A stretch of 64,000 nt of DNA, from positions 859,337-923,336 of the forward strand of contig JANPYM010000008.1 of the NCBI GenBank assembly GCA_025890175.1, given 5' to 3'. The notes beneath the pieces are model-generated. The model worked only from the letters and a program-made list of their open reading frames with translations. It was not told the DNA's origin and did not search any database. Position 1 is the first letter of the stretch. Every line of letters begins with the position of its first letter. Of this stretch, positions 36,101 to 48,669 are shown one piece after another. Origin of the DNA: Ciborinia camelliae (taxonomy: Eukaryota > Ascomycota > Leotiomycetes > Helotiales > Sclerotiniaceae). Both the position numbers and the translations under genes were made by a program.

Positions 36101-37300
36101 ACCAAATACCAATCAATATCCACCGCCTCAAATAGTGCAATGAATAATACAGTTGAAGTTACCTACTCTATATACCTACCTAGGTAGGTATCTATGTAGA
36201 ACATCGTCATGATGATCCATCATTGCCTCAAACGAATCCTGTACCGAAAGAATCCGGGATGCATGCGTTGAACCTTCACATTTAGCGCGCTTCTTACCTA
36301 CCTACTCTACTACCTAGGTAGGTATTTATTATTGTCGGGTACTCCCCCAGTACGGAACTAGGTACCTTATCCATACTGTAATGCTATAAACAGCAACCAG
36401 TTACAAGTCAACTACCACCTACCAACCACCTACCACTTCCAAGGTTATACTAAGTTCTTACTACCTAGGTAGGTAGGTAAGTAGGTAGGTACATACATAA
36501 CCAAAAGAGTTTCAACTAGCGCCACCCTTTTCCCATATTCCCATATTCCAATATTCCATTATTCTAGGTTATCTCCATTTCCATTTCCATGACCCCAAGG
36601 CCAAGGGCCAAGGGCCAAGTTAAGTTAAGTTAAGTTAATAATCTAAAGTTCGTTCGATCAATTCCTCGTTATCAAAATCAGACCTCGATGCTTAGGTAGG
36701 TACTGCTACAGTATAGGTAATAAGGTTGGCCCCTGGCTCGGTTATCATTTCCAAAAAAAAATCAAAACAAGGGCTTTTCAAATTCAACATAGACAGAATA
36801 ATGGGATGGGATGGGAGGGGATTGATCCTGTACAAGTACAACAGACAGCACGATGAATGATGATGTCTCCACAATGTTATTATGTATGTATGTACCTAGG
36901 TATGTACAAGCAAGTAACCCTGAAGCACAGGTATAGGCACAGACAAGCACACACAGCCAAAGGGCCAAAAAAAAAGGATGTGCCTAATGCCCATTGCCTA
37001 AGGTAGGTATGCCGCATGCTATCTATGCTATGCTATGCTATACAGAGGCCCGTGAAGCAGTTAAACTTATTTACATTTACTTACACAGGCCAGTGGGGAG
37101 ACCATGTAGGTATGTACAGTATGTTTATTTGATGATTGGTTTTTTAATACCAGTCAGCCAGCTGTCTTTATTATTATTATTATTATTCTTCTTCTTCTTC
37201 TTTAACCGCGATGGGTTGTGGGAACTGGAGGCCCTGGAGGCCCTGGAGGGGGAAAAGACCCTGATTATCACCGTACTATTGTTTTGAATTGTATGTACTA
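33107..37300. other. Gene desert, left part: TACCTAGGTA arrays and microsatellites
   Basis: No gene was supported over 4.2 kb. There are TACCTAGGTA-type palindromes at about 33739, 33818, 35573, 35870, 36176, 36311, 36463 and 36894. Microsatellites include (AAAT)n at 33206-33230, GCTTA near 35010-35030, TTATT/CTT near 37172-37202, and TCGAGTC words at 35655-35680. ORFs here are short and compositionally repetitive. Confidence 0.5.
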
Positions 37301-37667
37301 CAGTAGAACCCGTCTATACCGGCCACGTTTATACCGGAATCCCGTTTATATCAGTTATTTTATTCAACCCCTTTATTTTTTAAATATATATACCAGAAAT
37401 CCGATATTTTTGTTTATATTGACGGGAATTTGAAAAATCTGGTATAAAAATTGTAGAGAAATGATCCGAGCGTAAATTTATCATATAATTTTTTTATAAA
37501 ATTTTGAAAAATTTTGAAAAACTGATTTTCAATAAGATTGAAAATTTTGAGATTAACCATACAAAAAATAATTAATATTTTATTGCCTAACCCGCATATA
37601 CCGGAATCCCGTTTATACCGGATCTAATTGATCGAATTTTCTTGGCCGGTATAGACGGGTTCTACTG
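37301..37667. mobile_element. 367-bp pogo/Tigger-like MITE of a second family, TA target duplication
   Basis: The ends are CAGTAGAACCCGTCTATACC and GGTATAGACGGGTTCTACTG with TA on both sides. The inverted repeat continues to CCGGCCA. A subterminal word, TATACCGGAATCCCGTTTATA, appears near both ends in direct orientation, possibly a transposase-binding site. The interior is AT-rich with no ORF. The ends differ from the 28611/30862 family after CAGYAGAACC. Confidence 0.85.
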
Positions 37668-39576
37668 TATGTAGGTAGGTAGGTACCTAGGTACTCGAGG
37701 ATTTTTTTACCCCCGGCGATCTTGGGTCTGCTTGTATGTATGTATGTACTGAGTACTGTCTGTACCTATCTACCTACCTAGGGATTCTGATACAAAACAA
37801 AACATGTGAAACATATCGGCGCTTCAACTTACGTACGTACCTAGGTAGGTTCGAGAATCATTATCATCATCAACATCATCAAGTCACGATATTATTATAC
37901 ATACACATATTATTGCCATACATAAGATTGATATTATCTCATCTCATCTCATCTAGATTCTAGGCACATCCAATCCAGCAATAGCCAACCTAAACCTAGA
38001 TGTCGAACAACGAAATAACTTCCCCCTTCCAATCTTCCAATCTTCCTTCCATCCACATTATTAGTATTCCATCCCGATTCCAGATCCTTCCGATCGTCGC
38101 TCATTTCCCATTTCCCAATTCCCATTATTTAACATTTAACATTTAACATTTCCCACCCGTGCGTGACCCCTGGGAGGGACATTGAATTGATTCTTCGGTT
38201 TCAACCTTCACGCTTTCTAGACTCCGAGGGATCGAATGATCGGCATCGGCATCGACATCGGCTGAGGGATTCAGTTGGTGGTCTATATACATTATTTTAA
38301 TTTTAGGATTTATGGTTTATATAGGTGTATTATGCTAATGTCTAGCTAGCCCTTAGCTTCCTTTCCTTCGCTGATTCTGATTCATGTGGTTTCTGAATTT
38401 CTCTTTAATGACTACTACCTGCCTAGTAACTACTTGGGTAGGTGGACTACCTACGTGACTACGTCAGACTCTCTTACATGTGAAGAGGCCCCGACGTATG
38501 CAATGGGTCTTTTTCGCACTGGATTGACTCGCTAAGCTAAGGTACATACATACATATATACGGAGTCACAGACGACCTAGGTACATATTTACAATATCTA
38601 CCTAGGTCCTTAGGTACATGTAGACTAACTAGAGTAGAGTAGCCTGTAAATTTTCTCAGGGTATCATACCCATCGTTTCGTTTCGTCAACGTACATAGAT
38701 AGGGTACTATTGATGATCTATCGTCTGATCTATGATATACGGACCGCTCCTAGTCTCTACTGTAGAACTTTGAATCATAGACTGTCCAGGTGTAGAATCG
38801 AGAAGAATGTTCTCTGTTCTCTGTAGGTACCTATGTACGTATTGATAATCTCATCATCATCATCATCATCGTCATTGGCAATATCATATGATATGATCAT
38901 CGCCCAAAACAAGAAAGAAAAAAACATATATATCCAGTACGTTGATTCTTGTTCTATGTACCTAGTAGGTAGGTACATACAAATCGAAATCATATCGTCA
39001 GATTCATCATTCGTCATAACTTATAGCCAACCGTAAGAATAACGAATTACCGGTAGGTACCCCTCTTACCTACCTATGTATGAAGCGATGGATAATGGAT
39101 TAATTATCACGGATGATAAGTACCTAGGTAGGTATGAACATCTACACCTGATTTGGGGGTCCAACCGTTTCACCCACCCATCCACGCTTCACTAGGTACT
39201 CGATAAACACATACAACCTACATAGACACATAATCAAGTACCTACTAGGTAGTTACCAACCACTGGTGGTGGGAGATCCAATCCCAAGCACGTCGGCGGG
39301 GTAATATTGATATTGGGCTTCGATAGGTAATAATAAAAATGGATACTGTCCTGGAAATGATGATTGATCAATCCTCCCACGCTGCCGCTGCCACGCTGCA
39401 TGCTTGGAGTTGCATGTTTGCTCTGGGAGTTTGTTTGATACCTTGGAAGTTGATGGATGGATGGATGGGCGTATAGGAAGTTGGTAAGTGGTAATTTAGT
39501 AAGGTGTAATACCGTAAGTTGTATGTTGTATGTTGTATGTAACCGGGTGTGGGAGGAAGGCTTCGGATTCGATATC

Positions 39577-39640
39577 TGATTCTGATTCTGATTCTGATTC
39601 TGATTCTGATTCTGATTCTGATTCTGATTCTGATTCTGAT
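39577..39640. repeat. (TGATTC)n hexanucleotide microsatellite
   Basis: About 10.5 uninterrupted TGATTC units. The six-base period makes open frames of alternating Asp-Ser on one strand and Glu-Ser or Asn-Gln on the other. Confidence 0.95.
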
Positions 39641-40519
39641 ATACCAAAAAACAATTTACAATACAATATAGATAACATGATGAGCATCGTGACCTGTCAC
39701 CTCTCTCCTCTCTCTCTCCCGTATGCATGACTGGTCAGTGATGGCCCAGATGAAATGTGAGATTTGATGAGTGGTGGGTGGATGCGTTTTTTCCTAAATG
39801 TCAAAAGGCCCCAGATGCCCCAAATGCCCTCAATGCCCCATTCATACCTAGCCATATTCTGGAAATCAATGGTAGCTCGATATATATCGATGAAGTGAGT
39901 CACGATGAGATATCGGGCGGGGTACGGTATTGAATTATCGATGCGAGAAAATGTCTGTTGAGATCAAAACCAATATCAATGTTAATATGTATCAAAATGT
40001 ACCATGCATGTCTCGACTCTCTTCCTCGTCCCTTTGCCCCACGCATCATACATACATCCATAGGCCGCCATACAATGGTTACAATCGGTACTCGAGGATT
40101 TCGCGTCGTCCACTCATCTATCAGTAATCAACACCAAGTCAAACAAATCATCTTTTTCCCTTACCGGGCTAGTCTAAATACCCAATATATATACGGAAAA
40201 ACCAAGACTAAATTATGACTGCATATATAGGTAGGTAGGTATATTGCCGATCGGCACTATCGGTACGTATTGTACATGTCTTCCACTCCGATGCACGAAA
40301 CATTGCCATATATGATATACACCTTGAGCTGTGCCTTTACTAGACCTAGGGGCTGACTGGCGTGCTGGCGTTATTCGGCATCCGGATTATCTTACCTACC
40401 AGTGATACATCTTTTAATAGGTCATCAAACTCGAAAATCACCACCGTACCGTATACACGCACGCAGGCATGTGAAGATCTTTTCTTTCCCTTGAAGATCG
40501 TTCTAGACGAATTTTGGAG

Positions 40520-40552
40520 GGATGGATGGATGGATGGATGGATGGATGGATG
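40520..40552. repeat. (GGAT)n tetranucleotide microsatellite
   Basis: About eight perfect GGAT/GATG units after TTTTGGAGG. Confidence 0.95.
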
Positions 40553-42691
40553 GTAGGGGTGGCTTCGTGAATTTTCGTCGAGTGGTGCCTCAAGTGTGCA
40601 CGGCAGGCGGTGTTTCTTTGCTTCATCCGACATGTGATGGGAATCTTCGGATTCGCCGGCTGGCTGGATGGTTTGGCTGTAAGGTTAGGGTTCCTCGGGT
40701 GCAATTTTGATCTGCAGGCAAGAAGACAGGTAGGCAAGGCAATGGAAAGCCCTATGGATAAAGGGCGTGAATAAATTGGATGGATGGTGGATGATGGGTA
40801 ATGGGTGATGGGTGGCTGCGCCACGTCGTCGTTAATACTCTCCACCATCACCTGCACAAATATTAATATGTTGAACAATCACGAACCGGAACGGATCGGA
40901 TAGACCGGACGATTTTCGGTGTTGAATTAATCTCATGTTCATACCTAGGTAGGTATGTATACTGAGATTTCCCCATTCGTATTTGCACTAGTGTGTGGAT
41001 GTCATTGGGTGGACACATGGTGTGAGAGTCACCTGAATTTGACACTTGGATGACTGTATCTGTCCTACCCCGTATATTCATAGCAAGCTCGCCAGCTGGG
41101 AAATCCATTCTGTACATGAAGACGTGCATGGTTTGTGGGGTTACAAGCTTATACATATATATGTACATATACATGCATCTCAGACCGCTAGATTGATGGA
41201 GAAACAAGCCATAAGCTTATCCTATACACACACTGCGCGGGTATTATGTGTGTATGGTATGTATAGTGGTATTTATGGGGATGAGGCTTGGGATTTTGAG
41301 GTTGAGGAAAAGGGATGGGGGATTGGGAGTGGCGAGGGATTAGGTGGTGAGATGAGAGGTGAGCTCAGGTTGTATGCAAGACAAGATTTATGATGAGTGT
41401 GCAAGTGCATACACACACAGGTAACATACACCATACACATGACGAGAAGAGAGGTAGCACAAGAAGATGTAGGGACACGTGAAGATGATGGTTTTGCTGT
41501 GGTGGAATCCCATGGAGTGTGCCGACTCGGGGGGACATTCTATTATACGCTTACGTTTCAACGATTCACAACAATATCTGAAGTCAGATATACAGTACCA
41601 TCATTCACGTGAACCTATGGAAACTTCCATATCATCTTCCTCTACTTTACTCTAAATTCCTTGTTTCAGATTCCTGCAGGCAATCATCATGATCATCAGC
41701 TGCTGGATCCTTAATATACATATAACACGACCCGTCTCATTGATTGCCTACTTCCTACTTCCCATTGCCTATCACACTACTCAATAACATAAAAGATTTC
41801 CCTTGTCCACATTTCCTTTGCCCCAGAAACACAATTTAATTCAAACATGTTGATTATCCAAGTCAAGTCAAGTATCGTATCGACAAATTGCCGAATATAC
41901 CACATCAAGCCATCTTGAGATAATCGTTTCATCCTGTTCCAACTTCTTACCATTCAGCTACGGTACGGACAATCCTTCGACACGAGAAACGCTCTCCAGG
42001 GCATCGGATCTCGGAATATCATACCAGATAGACAAGTAGTTTTTGTGGTTTTGATGTGAGATTGTTAACGGGGAATAAGCATACCCGCAGGTACCGGAGA
42101 TGCGAGAGCTGGCGTCAACGGTGAACAATATACAATAAAATAAACGGGCGGAGACGGACATGGAATTTAAAATTAACTCCATCGTTTTCAAATCTAACGC
42201 TGATAGATATTGGGGGTGTGGATTTATATCCGATGGCTGTTCGACGTGCCTGGATCCATACCTTGGATGAATATGTATCTCGGAGTCTATTTTTGTTTTT
42301 GTTTTCCTGAAGCATGAAGATTCGGGTTGGGGTCTGCTATTGTATGTATGGATACATATATCGTAGCATCTGAAACCGCCCTTCCTCCCCCATGGATAAT
42401 ATCGTCGAATTTCCACAGTATAAAAATATCTCATGGGTGTATCTTTTAAGTCTCTAAACGTCCTTAGATCAGCTAGTTCTCGACCTCAAAGGAATGTCCG
42501 TGCAGTTCCATCCTACTTTTATTCACCTCTTAGAGATGCTCTCAACCTACGATGCTTCAAATACCTACAACATCTTGAAAGTTCGACGATGAATGTTGAA
42601 TTCGATTCCTGACAACAATCTGTTGAACTACCTGGATACATAGATCATTATATGCCAGCTTATATTTATTAATCATTATATTATTGTGTAA

Positions 42692-42736
42692 CGAGCTAAG
42701 TTCTGTGGAATCGGAGATTCCATATAACTTAGCTCG
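42692..42736. repeat. Nested perfect hairpin
   Basis: The outer stem CGAGCTAAGTT (42692-42702) pairs with AACTTAGCTCG (42726-42736). After symmetrical 4-nt interior sides (CTGT and ATAT), an inner stem GGAATC/GATTCC closes a GGA loop. It has no flanking gene and no T run. Confidence 0.9.
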
Positions 42737-45700
42737 ATGACTAAGCTAGTGTATATAGAACTATTGTATATCAACAATATTTAACAATGAATCCTTCCTC
42801 CTTCGCATAGAATTAGGAGGTAAAGAAAAAAGCCCAGGGCCAATATTATATTCTCAGAATATCATAGCAAGATCTTCGAGCGTGCAGTGTTATGGATCAG
42901 ATAATTATATCAATCTAAAAAAACCCTAGATCGAAAACCCCTCTCCCATCTCTTAATCTTCACGTTTCTGATTGCTTTGAAAAACTTTATGTTTGGTGCA
43001 GGTGTCTTCTTATATGTTATAAGAGATGATTGTATTGTATTGTATTGATCGCCTGCTCGATTTGGATGTGTATCTGTAATACTGTAATACTTATACATCG
43101 TCGGTAGCTTCCTGGGTGACTATATCGACTTTGTATCCCGTCTTGTGCTGCCCTTTCTATTATATACTACATTCGCATTGCATGATTATGCGGTCAGAAA
43201 TACTATTCTAGGTAGGGCTGTGATGTAAACTAAGAGGATAGACAAGTATCAAAGTGTACCTGCCAAATCACCTTAACTTCTCCACATCTCCAAACTTCCA
43301 TAGTATAAAAGCATCACTTCGATTTGTTTTTTCTTTTCAAGAAGTAGAATATATCCTAAAAGTCCCAGTTAACCAAGTGCGCAAGATGTTTCCAACTCTC
43401 TCTCTCTCTCTTTCATTTTCCCAATCTTGGCTTCTTGACTTTTTAAACAATTTTACAAGGGATACAAGCAGAATCGGGGGAAATGATATTGACTATCAAT
43501 AAAAGACTGTTTTTTTTGGAAGTTCCACGGTGGTTATTATCCAGGGTTTATTTAGTGATAATAGCTCTGGTGGATAGTAAGTGATGGCTTTGATTACAAT
43601 GTCATCATATCATAGGAGAGGAAGGAAGGAAATAGTTCAGTGGAGTGTGGATTCGTCCAGGTAGGTAAGATTACATAGATTAGTTGTAAAGTATATGTAT
43701 TAAGTAAGTCAACGTAGGTAAGGTAAGGTAAATGCATAAGATTACCACCCTAAGAATGTCAAATTTCAGAGATACAGATATTTCGGCTACTTTGGAAAGA
43801 TCATACTTTCAGCGTTGTTTTTTATACACGAGAAGAGAAGAGATATTGATCGCTAGCTTGATATGAATTGAAACCAGATGATTGCAAGAAAGATGAATAT
43901 CTTCTTTAAGAAAGAGGATTGGGATTTTGATACTCCGAAGTTTGAATGGCTTAACTCGGTTGTGCATTTTATCATTTGGGGTGAAGTATATATAGGTATT
44001 TTAATCCTAGCCAATTATTGACTTTACTTGGTAATTTTACGCACTTTCGATGCAGTTATGGTGTTTGTTTTGCATTGTGCCATGGTAGTTATAGTACCTC
44101 CCTAGGTATGCATGGAAGTCAAGTTCGAAAGGGGTTGTGGATTTGGGGAGAAGTGATGAATAGGATTCTATGGAGAAAGTAAATGCTCCGATGGCAAGAA
44201 CCACCAACAACGGAAGTTTTCGGGATACTGGTGGTGACAATGTTAGTGCAAGTGCCAGTGCTAATGCGACGCGAAGTGGTTTTAATTTTTAAATACTTTT
44301 GAGATAAATTGGGTAGATAGATGGTTGAACGACTAATATCACCTAATATGAGAAAGAATCTCTCCCACCTACTCTCTTCTTTATTTCTTAGCTTCTTTTC
44401 ATACCCTCTTCAATTTTGATATTTGGAGTAAGTTTTATATCAAAGGTCTCTCGAATATTGCTCCTACTCCGATACTGGCGCATTTACATTGATTTAATAC
44501 GGAGGTGACTGGAGAGATTGTGAGAGGGCAGGTTAGGCAATCCATCTCATCGCCCTAATACATACGGAAGAAAGATGGGGTTTAGCACCTTCTCTATCAA
44601 AACTACTCTATATGTTAAGTTTTCGAAATGCAAATTCAGTTACTATCCAAAATGTTAGAGAATCACATCTACAAGCACTTCGTTATGAGCTCCCGTAGAC
44701 CAGTATGCCCAACTAACTGCCGAGTTTCGAGTGCTTGATGAAAGACAGTTTATTTGGGATATTTTTTCTACCTATTCAACCTCTAGATCAATACTATCGA
44801 TATCCATAACCATCTCCATCACCGTGCCTATAGATGTCTTTGCTCTAGCTGCCAAAATATCAACAATCACCGTTTCTTCCCATTTCTCTCCAAGCCTAAA
44901 TATCCAGTCCCATCTCCCTTGTGTTATTTTTCATACTGAAGAGTATACTGTAATTATTATGACTCGGGACTATATCTTCAAACACCGCATTGCTGTCTTC
45001 CCTTCCAAACTGGCGATCTGGTATTTCCGATGGCTCTATTTCATCTTGCGTTGATTACGAATAGAGAGAGGAAGGTTTCTATACTCCCCCTCGTACATAA
45101 TACACCCAATACCCCAATTATTCCCGGACTCCATCGCTTTACTCCCAGTACTAGTATTCAAGAATCCAATTTTTCAAATTTCCAGAGCCTATCGATATGT
45201 TCACTAACAAAATTCAATTCCGGTTGCCGTTGGGATCTGTCTACCCGTTATAACGTTACAACAACAATCACCCAAAATATAGACTCCGTGTCTTTGAGAA
45301 CTGGACTGTGGGTAAAATGAAATGATATAAAACATCCTCCCCTCCCCTCCTACCTCGCAAATTACAACTTACAAATACAACTTGACAATCAAGAGAGTCA
45401 GACTGAGATCAATATATGTCCATACCAAAGAGATATATTGCATCGAATATGCATATACCGGAGTAGATGGGTAGATAACCCAATAGGAAAATATATCATT
45501 CCTATATGATATACCATCGTCACAACTCTCATCACCATAATATGATATCTCGCCATCAATAAATCTCATCTGTTATAATCGTAGCTCTAGTTTTAACTGT
45601 TATCAATTCATCCTCCATCTATTCTTATCCAACCCCAACCCAACTTATACTAATCCAAGAGCCTCACCCACCCCTCTTCAAGTTTCCCTAATAAAAGCAT

Positions 45701-46961
45701 TCCCGTTCAAGAATTTCACCTTCGCTTCCACTTACTGAATGTTGCATTTGTTCTTAATAATGTACGAGGAGAGGGCGAGGAAGGGGATTTTATATACTAA
45801 CCCGCTGTAACGATTAGTGTGTAACGATTAGTGTAGTGTAGTGTAGTATAGTTTATATTTCAGGAAGAAAACTAGTGTGGTATACTAGTGTATTAACAAG
45901 TGACGATGGAGCGATGCGAATAGGTACCTAGATAGTAGTATACAATATTAGCGCTCTTGATATCTTCTCAACCACCCACTCACATACGCCATCTCTCACT
46001 CATACCCATTCACGTATACCTCCTTCCCTTCCCCACCCCCTACAAGCTAGCTCAACTTCAATCCAAGAACCTAATACAATTTACCCTAAAGAAATCATAC
46101 CCCCTCCCCTTCCCGCCCCTCAAGAATCAAGATACTAAAAATCAGAACCCACCAACAGAATAATACGCCAAAAAGAAACCATGTAACTGCATTTCCAAAC
46201 AAAATAGATGGATTACCAATCATCCGTCTCTTTTCCTTGCGTTTCTCCAAGGCAAAACCCTATGAAACTCATGATTGAGATATTCTACCCAAGGTAGTAG
46301 AGTAGGTAGGTATGAGCTTGCTAGGTTACCCTGACCTAGTACATCTAGCCCCTCAGCCCTCAGCACTTTGCCATCTACCTTTCAACTTTCCAACTTTGCA
46401 ACTTTGCACTCAAATTTCCTCTAGGTAATATTCTCCATTCTACATTCTACTCATCTCATTTCATCTCATCCACGAAATCGAACCCCGATCCCGATCCCAA
46501 GACCATTTGATTTGGGCTGGTTTATGTGTCCTCCTATCCCTCCTATCTACGAGGGTGATAGTCCATACTGCACCTCTACACCTCTACACCTCTACACCTC
46601 TGCACCTTGTACCCCCCTGAAGCTAGCAATGCTGATTTCGAAACCTCATATACTGATCAGAGCACGTAAAAGAAATTGCACAAAAAGAGAGAGAGAGAGA
46701 AAGAGAGATGAATAGAATCACAAGAAACCTAGAGACAAGGATGAAAGAGCCAGGGCATCAAATAAAAATAAACCTATTGATACCTAAACAACACACCTCC
46801 CTTCACATACATCGTACATCATAAATTTCTCCCAAACGCCATCCAGATGCCTTTATTGTATTGTGCACCAACTCCAGATTTCGTATTAGTCCTTTCCTTT
46901 CCCTTCCCTATCCTCTTTTTCGCTTGCTTCGCTCACCCCTCCCCCCCCCCCCAACACACAC
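42737..46961. other. Gene-free stretch before RSC7
   Basis: No gene was supported. It contains (CT)n at 43399-43413, TAGTGTAG repeats (45818-45850), CACCTCTACAC repeats (46571-46600), (AG)n near 46687-46707 and a C11 run near 46942. The last few hundred bases probably hold the RSC7 3' UTR. Confidence 0.45.
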
Positions 46962-48669
46962 CTACAAAATCAACCCCTTGTCAACCTTAACACACCTCCT
47001 TCCCCCATCTACACCCTCGACCGTCCATCTTCCCTTCCATTCCCTCTCCCTTTCCCTCGCCTCCTCAAAAGCCCTCCTACAGTCTTCTGGAAGAACATCA
47101 AGTACATCTTCACTGACCCCACTTAAACCATCCATACCCATATAATTATCCCCTCCGATACCATTTGCACTTCTATTTCCATTAGCACCCAAATCCCAGC
47201 CCGCACCATCTGGGCCCGGAACCCCGTAATGTGTAGATGGTGAAGATTCCATATATGTATCTACAATCATGAGATTTCTCGAAAAGAATGGTTTGACTGG
47301 TGGGAAGAGTGTTGTCGAGTCTGCGGAAGGAGGTTGCGGTTCGTTGTCGTTTATTTGTTCCCAGCGAGCGTGGGTTGGTTGCATGGTGCGTGGGTATTGC
47401 ATGATGTTCGTATGGGGATCATAGATACCGTTTAGATTTTGACGACGAGCTGCTGAGATTGCGGAATTGAATCGACTTTTGGGATATATTAGCGAGGAGT
47501 TATAGGAATTAGAAAGACACACATACCTAGCTTCTCGAGCATGCTCCAACATCCAATTAACATCATTGACCATAATCTTTCTCTTCTTGCCATCGATCAT
47601 CTTTCCAGTTTGTTGTGGAACGGTGGGTTGACCGGAATGATACACTGAACTTGCTCCATGCCATGCGACATATTGGTTTTTGTTGTATGCTTCTCCATCC
47701 TTGATTGCATCATTTGGATCAGCCAAAGAACCTTCTTGAACTCCCTCTTCCCTTGCTCTCGTAACCTCATAATCATCTGTAATTCTCTTGCCGCCGACAA
47801 TAATCTGAGCTCCGAATTCGCGGAAGACTGATCTCGCAGTAACAATTCCAATGGCTCTTCCTTTATATGAATGCGGAATAAGTTCTCTCTCGATCATATC
47901 CCTCTTCTCATCCTCATCAATGATGATCTTAAACAACCTCTTATGTTTGGCGAAGAATAGATAACTATCTCTGAATCCCACACAACGTGCCGGTTCCGTC
48001 GATAACATATAAAGTCTCTTTCCTCTCCCATGAACTGTAAAAGTCCGGCAGCGATATTCTCGACCATCTTGTAGATACCCAAGTTTATCGACCTTTTTCT
48101 CTCCTTCCGCATCCTCCGGCAATTCCACTTCGTCATTCACAACATCCATCATATTCCCCTCTTTATCAACCGGTTGTTGTGTTACATGACTAGGACCACC
48201 TCTTCTAGCCCATCGTCCACCACCTCTAAATCCTCTTCCTCTACCTCTTCCTCGACTAGGGGTGGCTGCTTCAGAAGTAGTCCCATCATCAAGATCCCAT
48301 CCTGGGGGTTTATTCTTTGGGGGTCTACCTAGTCTCTTCTTGCGAATGGTTGTTTCGGGAACGGGGGTAGCTGGGACTTCTTCAGCGTCTGAATCGACGG
48401 GTTCTTCCTCTTCTTCTTCTTCTTCTTCGCCATTGTCATCTTCGTCGTTTTCGGGAGGTGTCCCAGGATCTGATTGAGGTGCATCAATTATGGTATCATC
48501 TTCAGGGTCATCGTAGGTTTGTGGAGTGTTTTCTATTTGAGGGGGAGACATGGTCAGAATTGTATATTGTATGGTCGTAAATGTTATGCGCCAGGTGAAA
48601 TGGTGGAAGCAACTCACTCAATGCGGCAGCAGCATTTTTGGCAGCAGCTCTACCAGGTCGTCTACCCAT
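46962..48669 (-). CDS. RSC7: RSC chromatin-remodelling complex subunit Rsc7/Npl6 (Rsc7/Swp82 domain)
   Basis: Three exons from the start: 48669-48618, 48532-47527, 47475-46962, giving 523 residues. The RSC complex slides and ejects nucleosomes at promoters; Rsc7 is a non-catalytic subunit. The N-terminus MGRRPGRAAAKNAAAAL is followed by an acidic run (about nine Glu), an AT-hook-like KRLGRPPKNKPPG (core at residues 86-90) and an RGRGRGRGFRGGG patch. The Rsc7/Swp82 domain (about residues 165-280) has YRCRTFTVHGRGKRLYMLS, ARCVGFRDSYLFFAKHKRLFKI and GRAIGIVTARSVFREFGAQI, then RFNSAISAARRQNLNGIYDPHTN. Intron 1 (85 nt) has GTGAGT; intron 2 (51 nt) leaves the frame open if retained. An alternative start inside intron 1 (MSPPQIENTPQ) would also give an open frame; the spliced start is preferred for its conserved-looking basic N-terminus. 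Confidence 0.88.

Larger units (their letters stand above)
37668..42691. other. Gene desert, right part
   Basis: About 5 kb with no supported gene. There are TACCTAGGTA copies at about 37673-37695, 37760-37780, 37838, 38574, 38600, 39120 and 40944. Simple repeats include (ATC)n at 38846-38872, GATGG and ATCTC runs, and the arrays listed separately. Open frames of 100-160 codons (for example 39234-39728 minus, 40438-40878 minus, 41958-42434 minus) span microsatellites or lack any recognisable feature. Confidence 0.5.

Noticed and set aside
39234..39728. 164-codon minus frame with a Gln-Asn repeat
   Set aside because: The repeat is the TGATTC microsatellite read in one frame, and the flanks have no coding character.
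42692..42736. tRNA or Rho-independent-type terminator
   Set aside because: There is no cloverleaf, anticodon arm or T run; the structure is a single nested hairpin.
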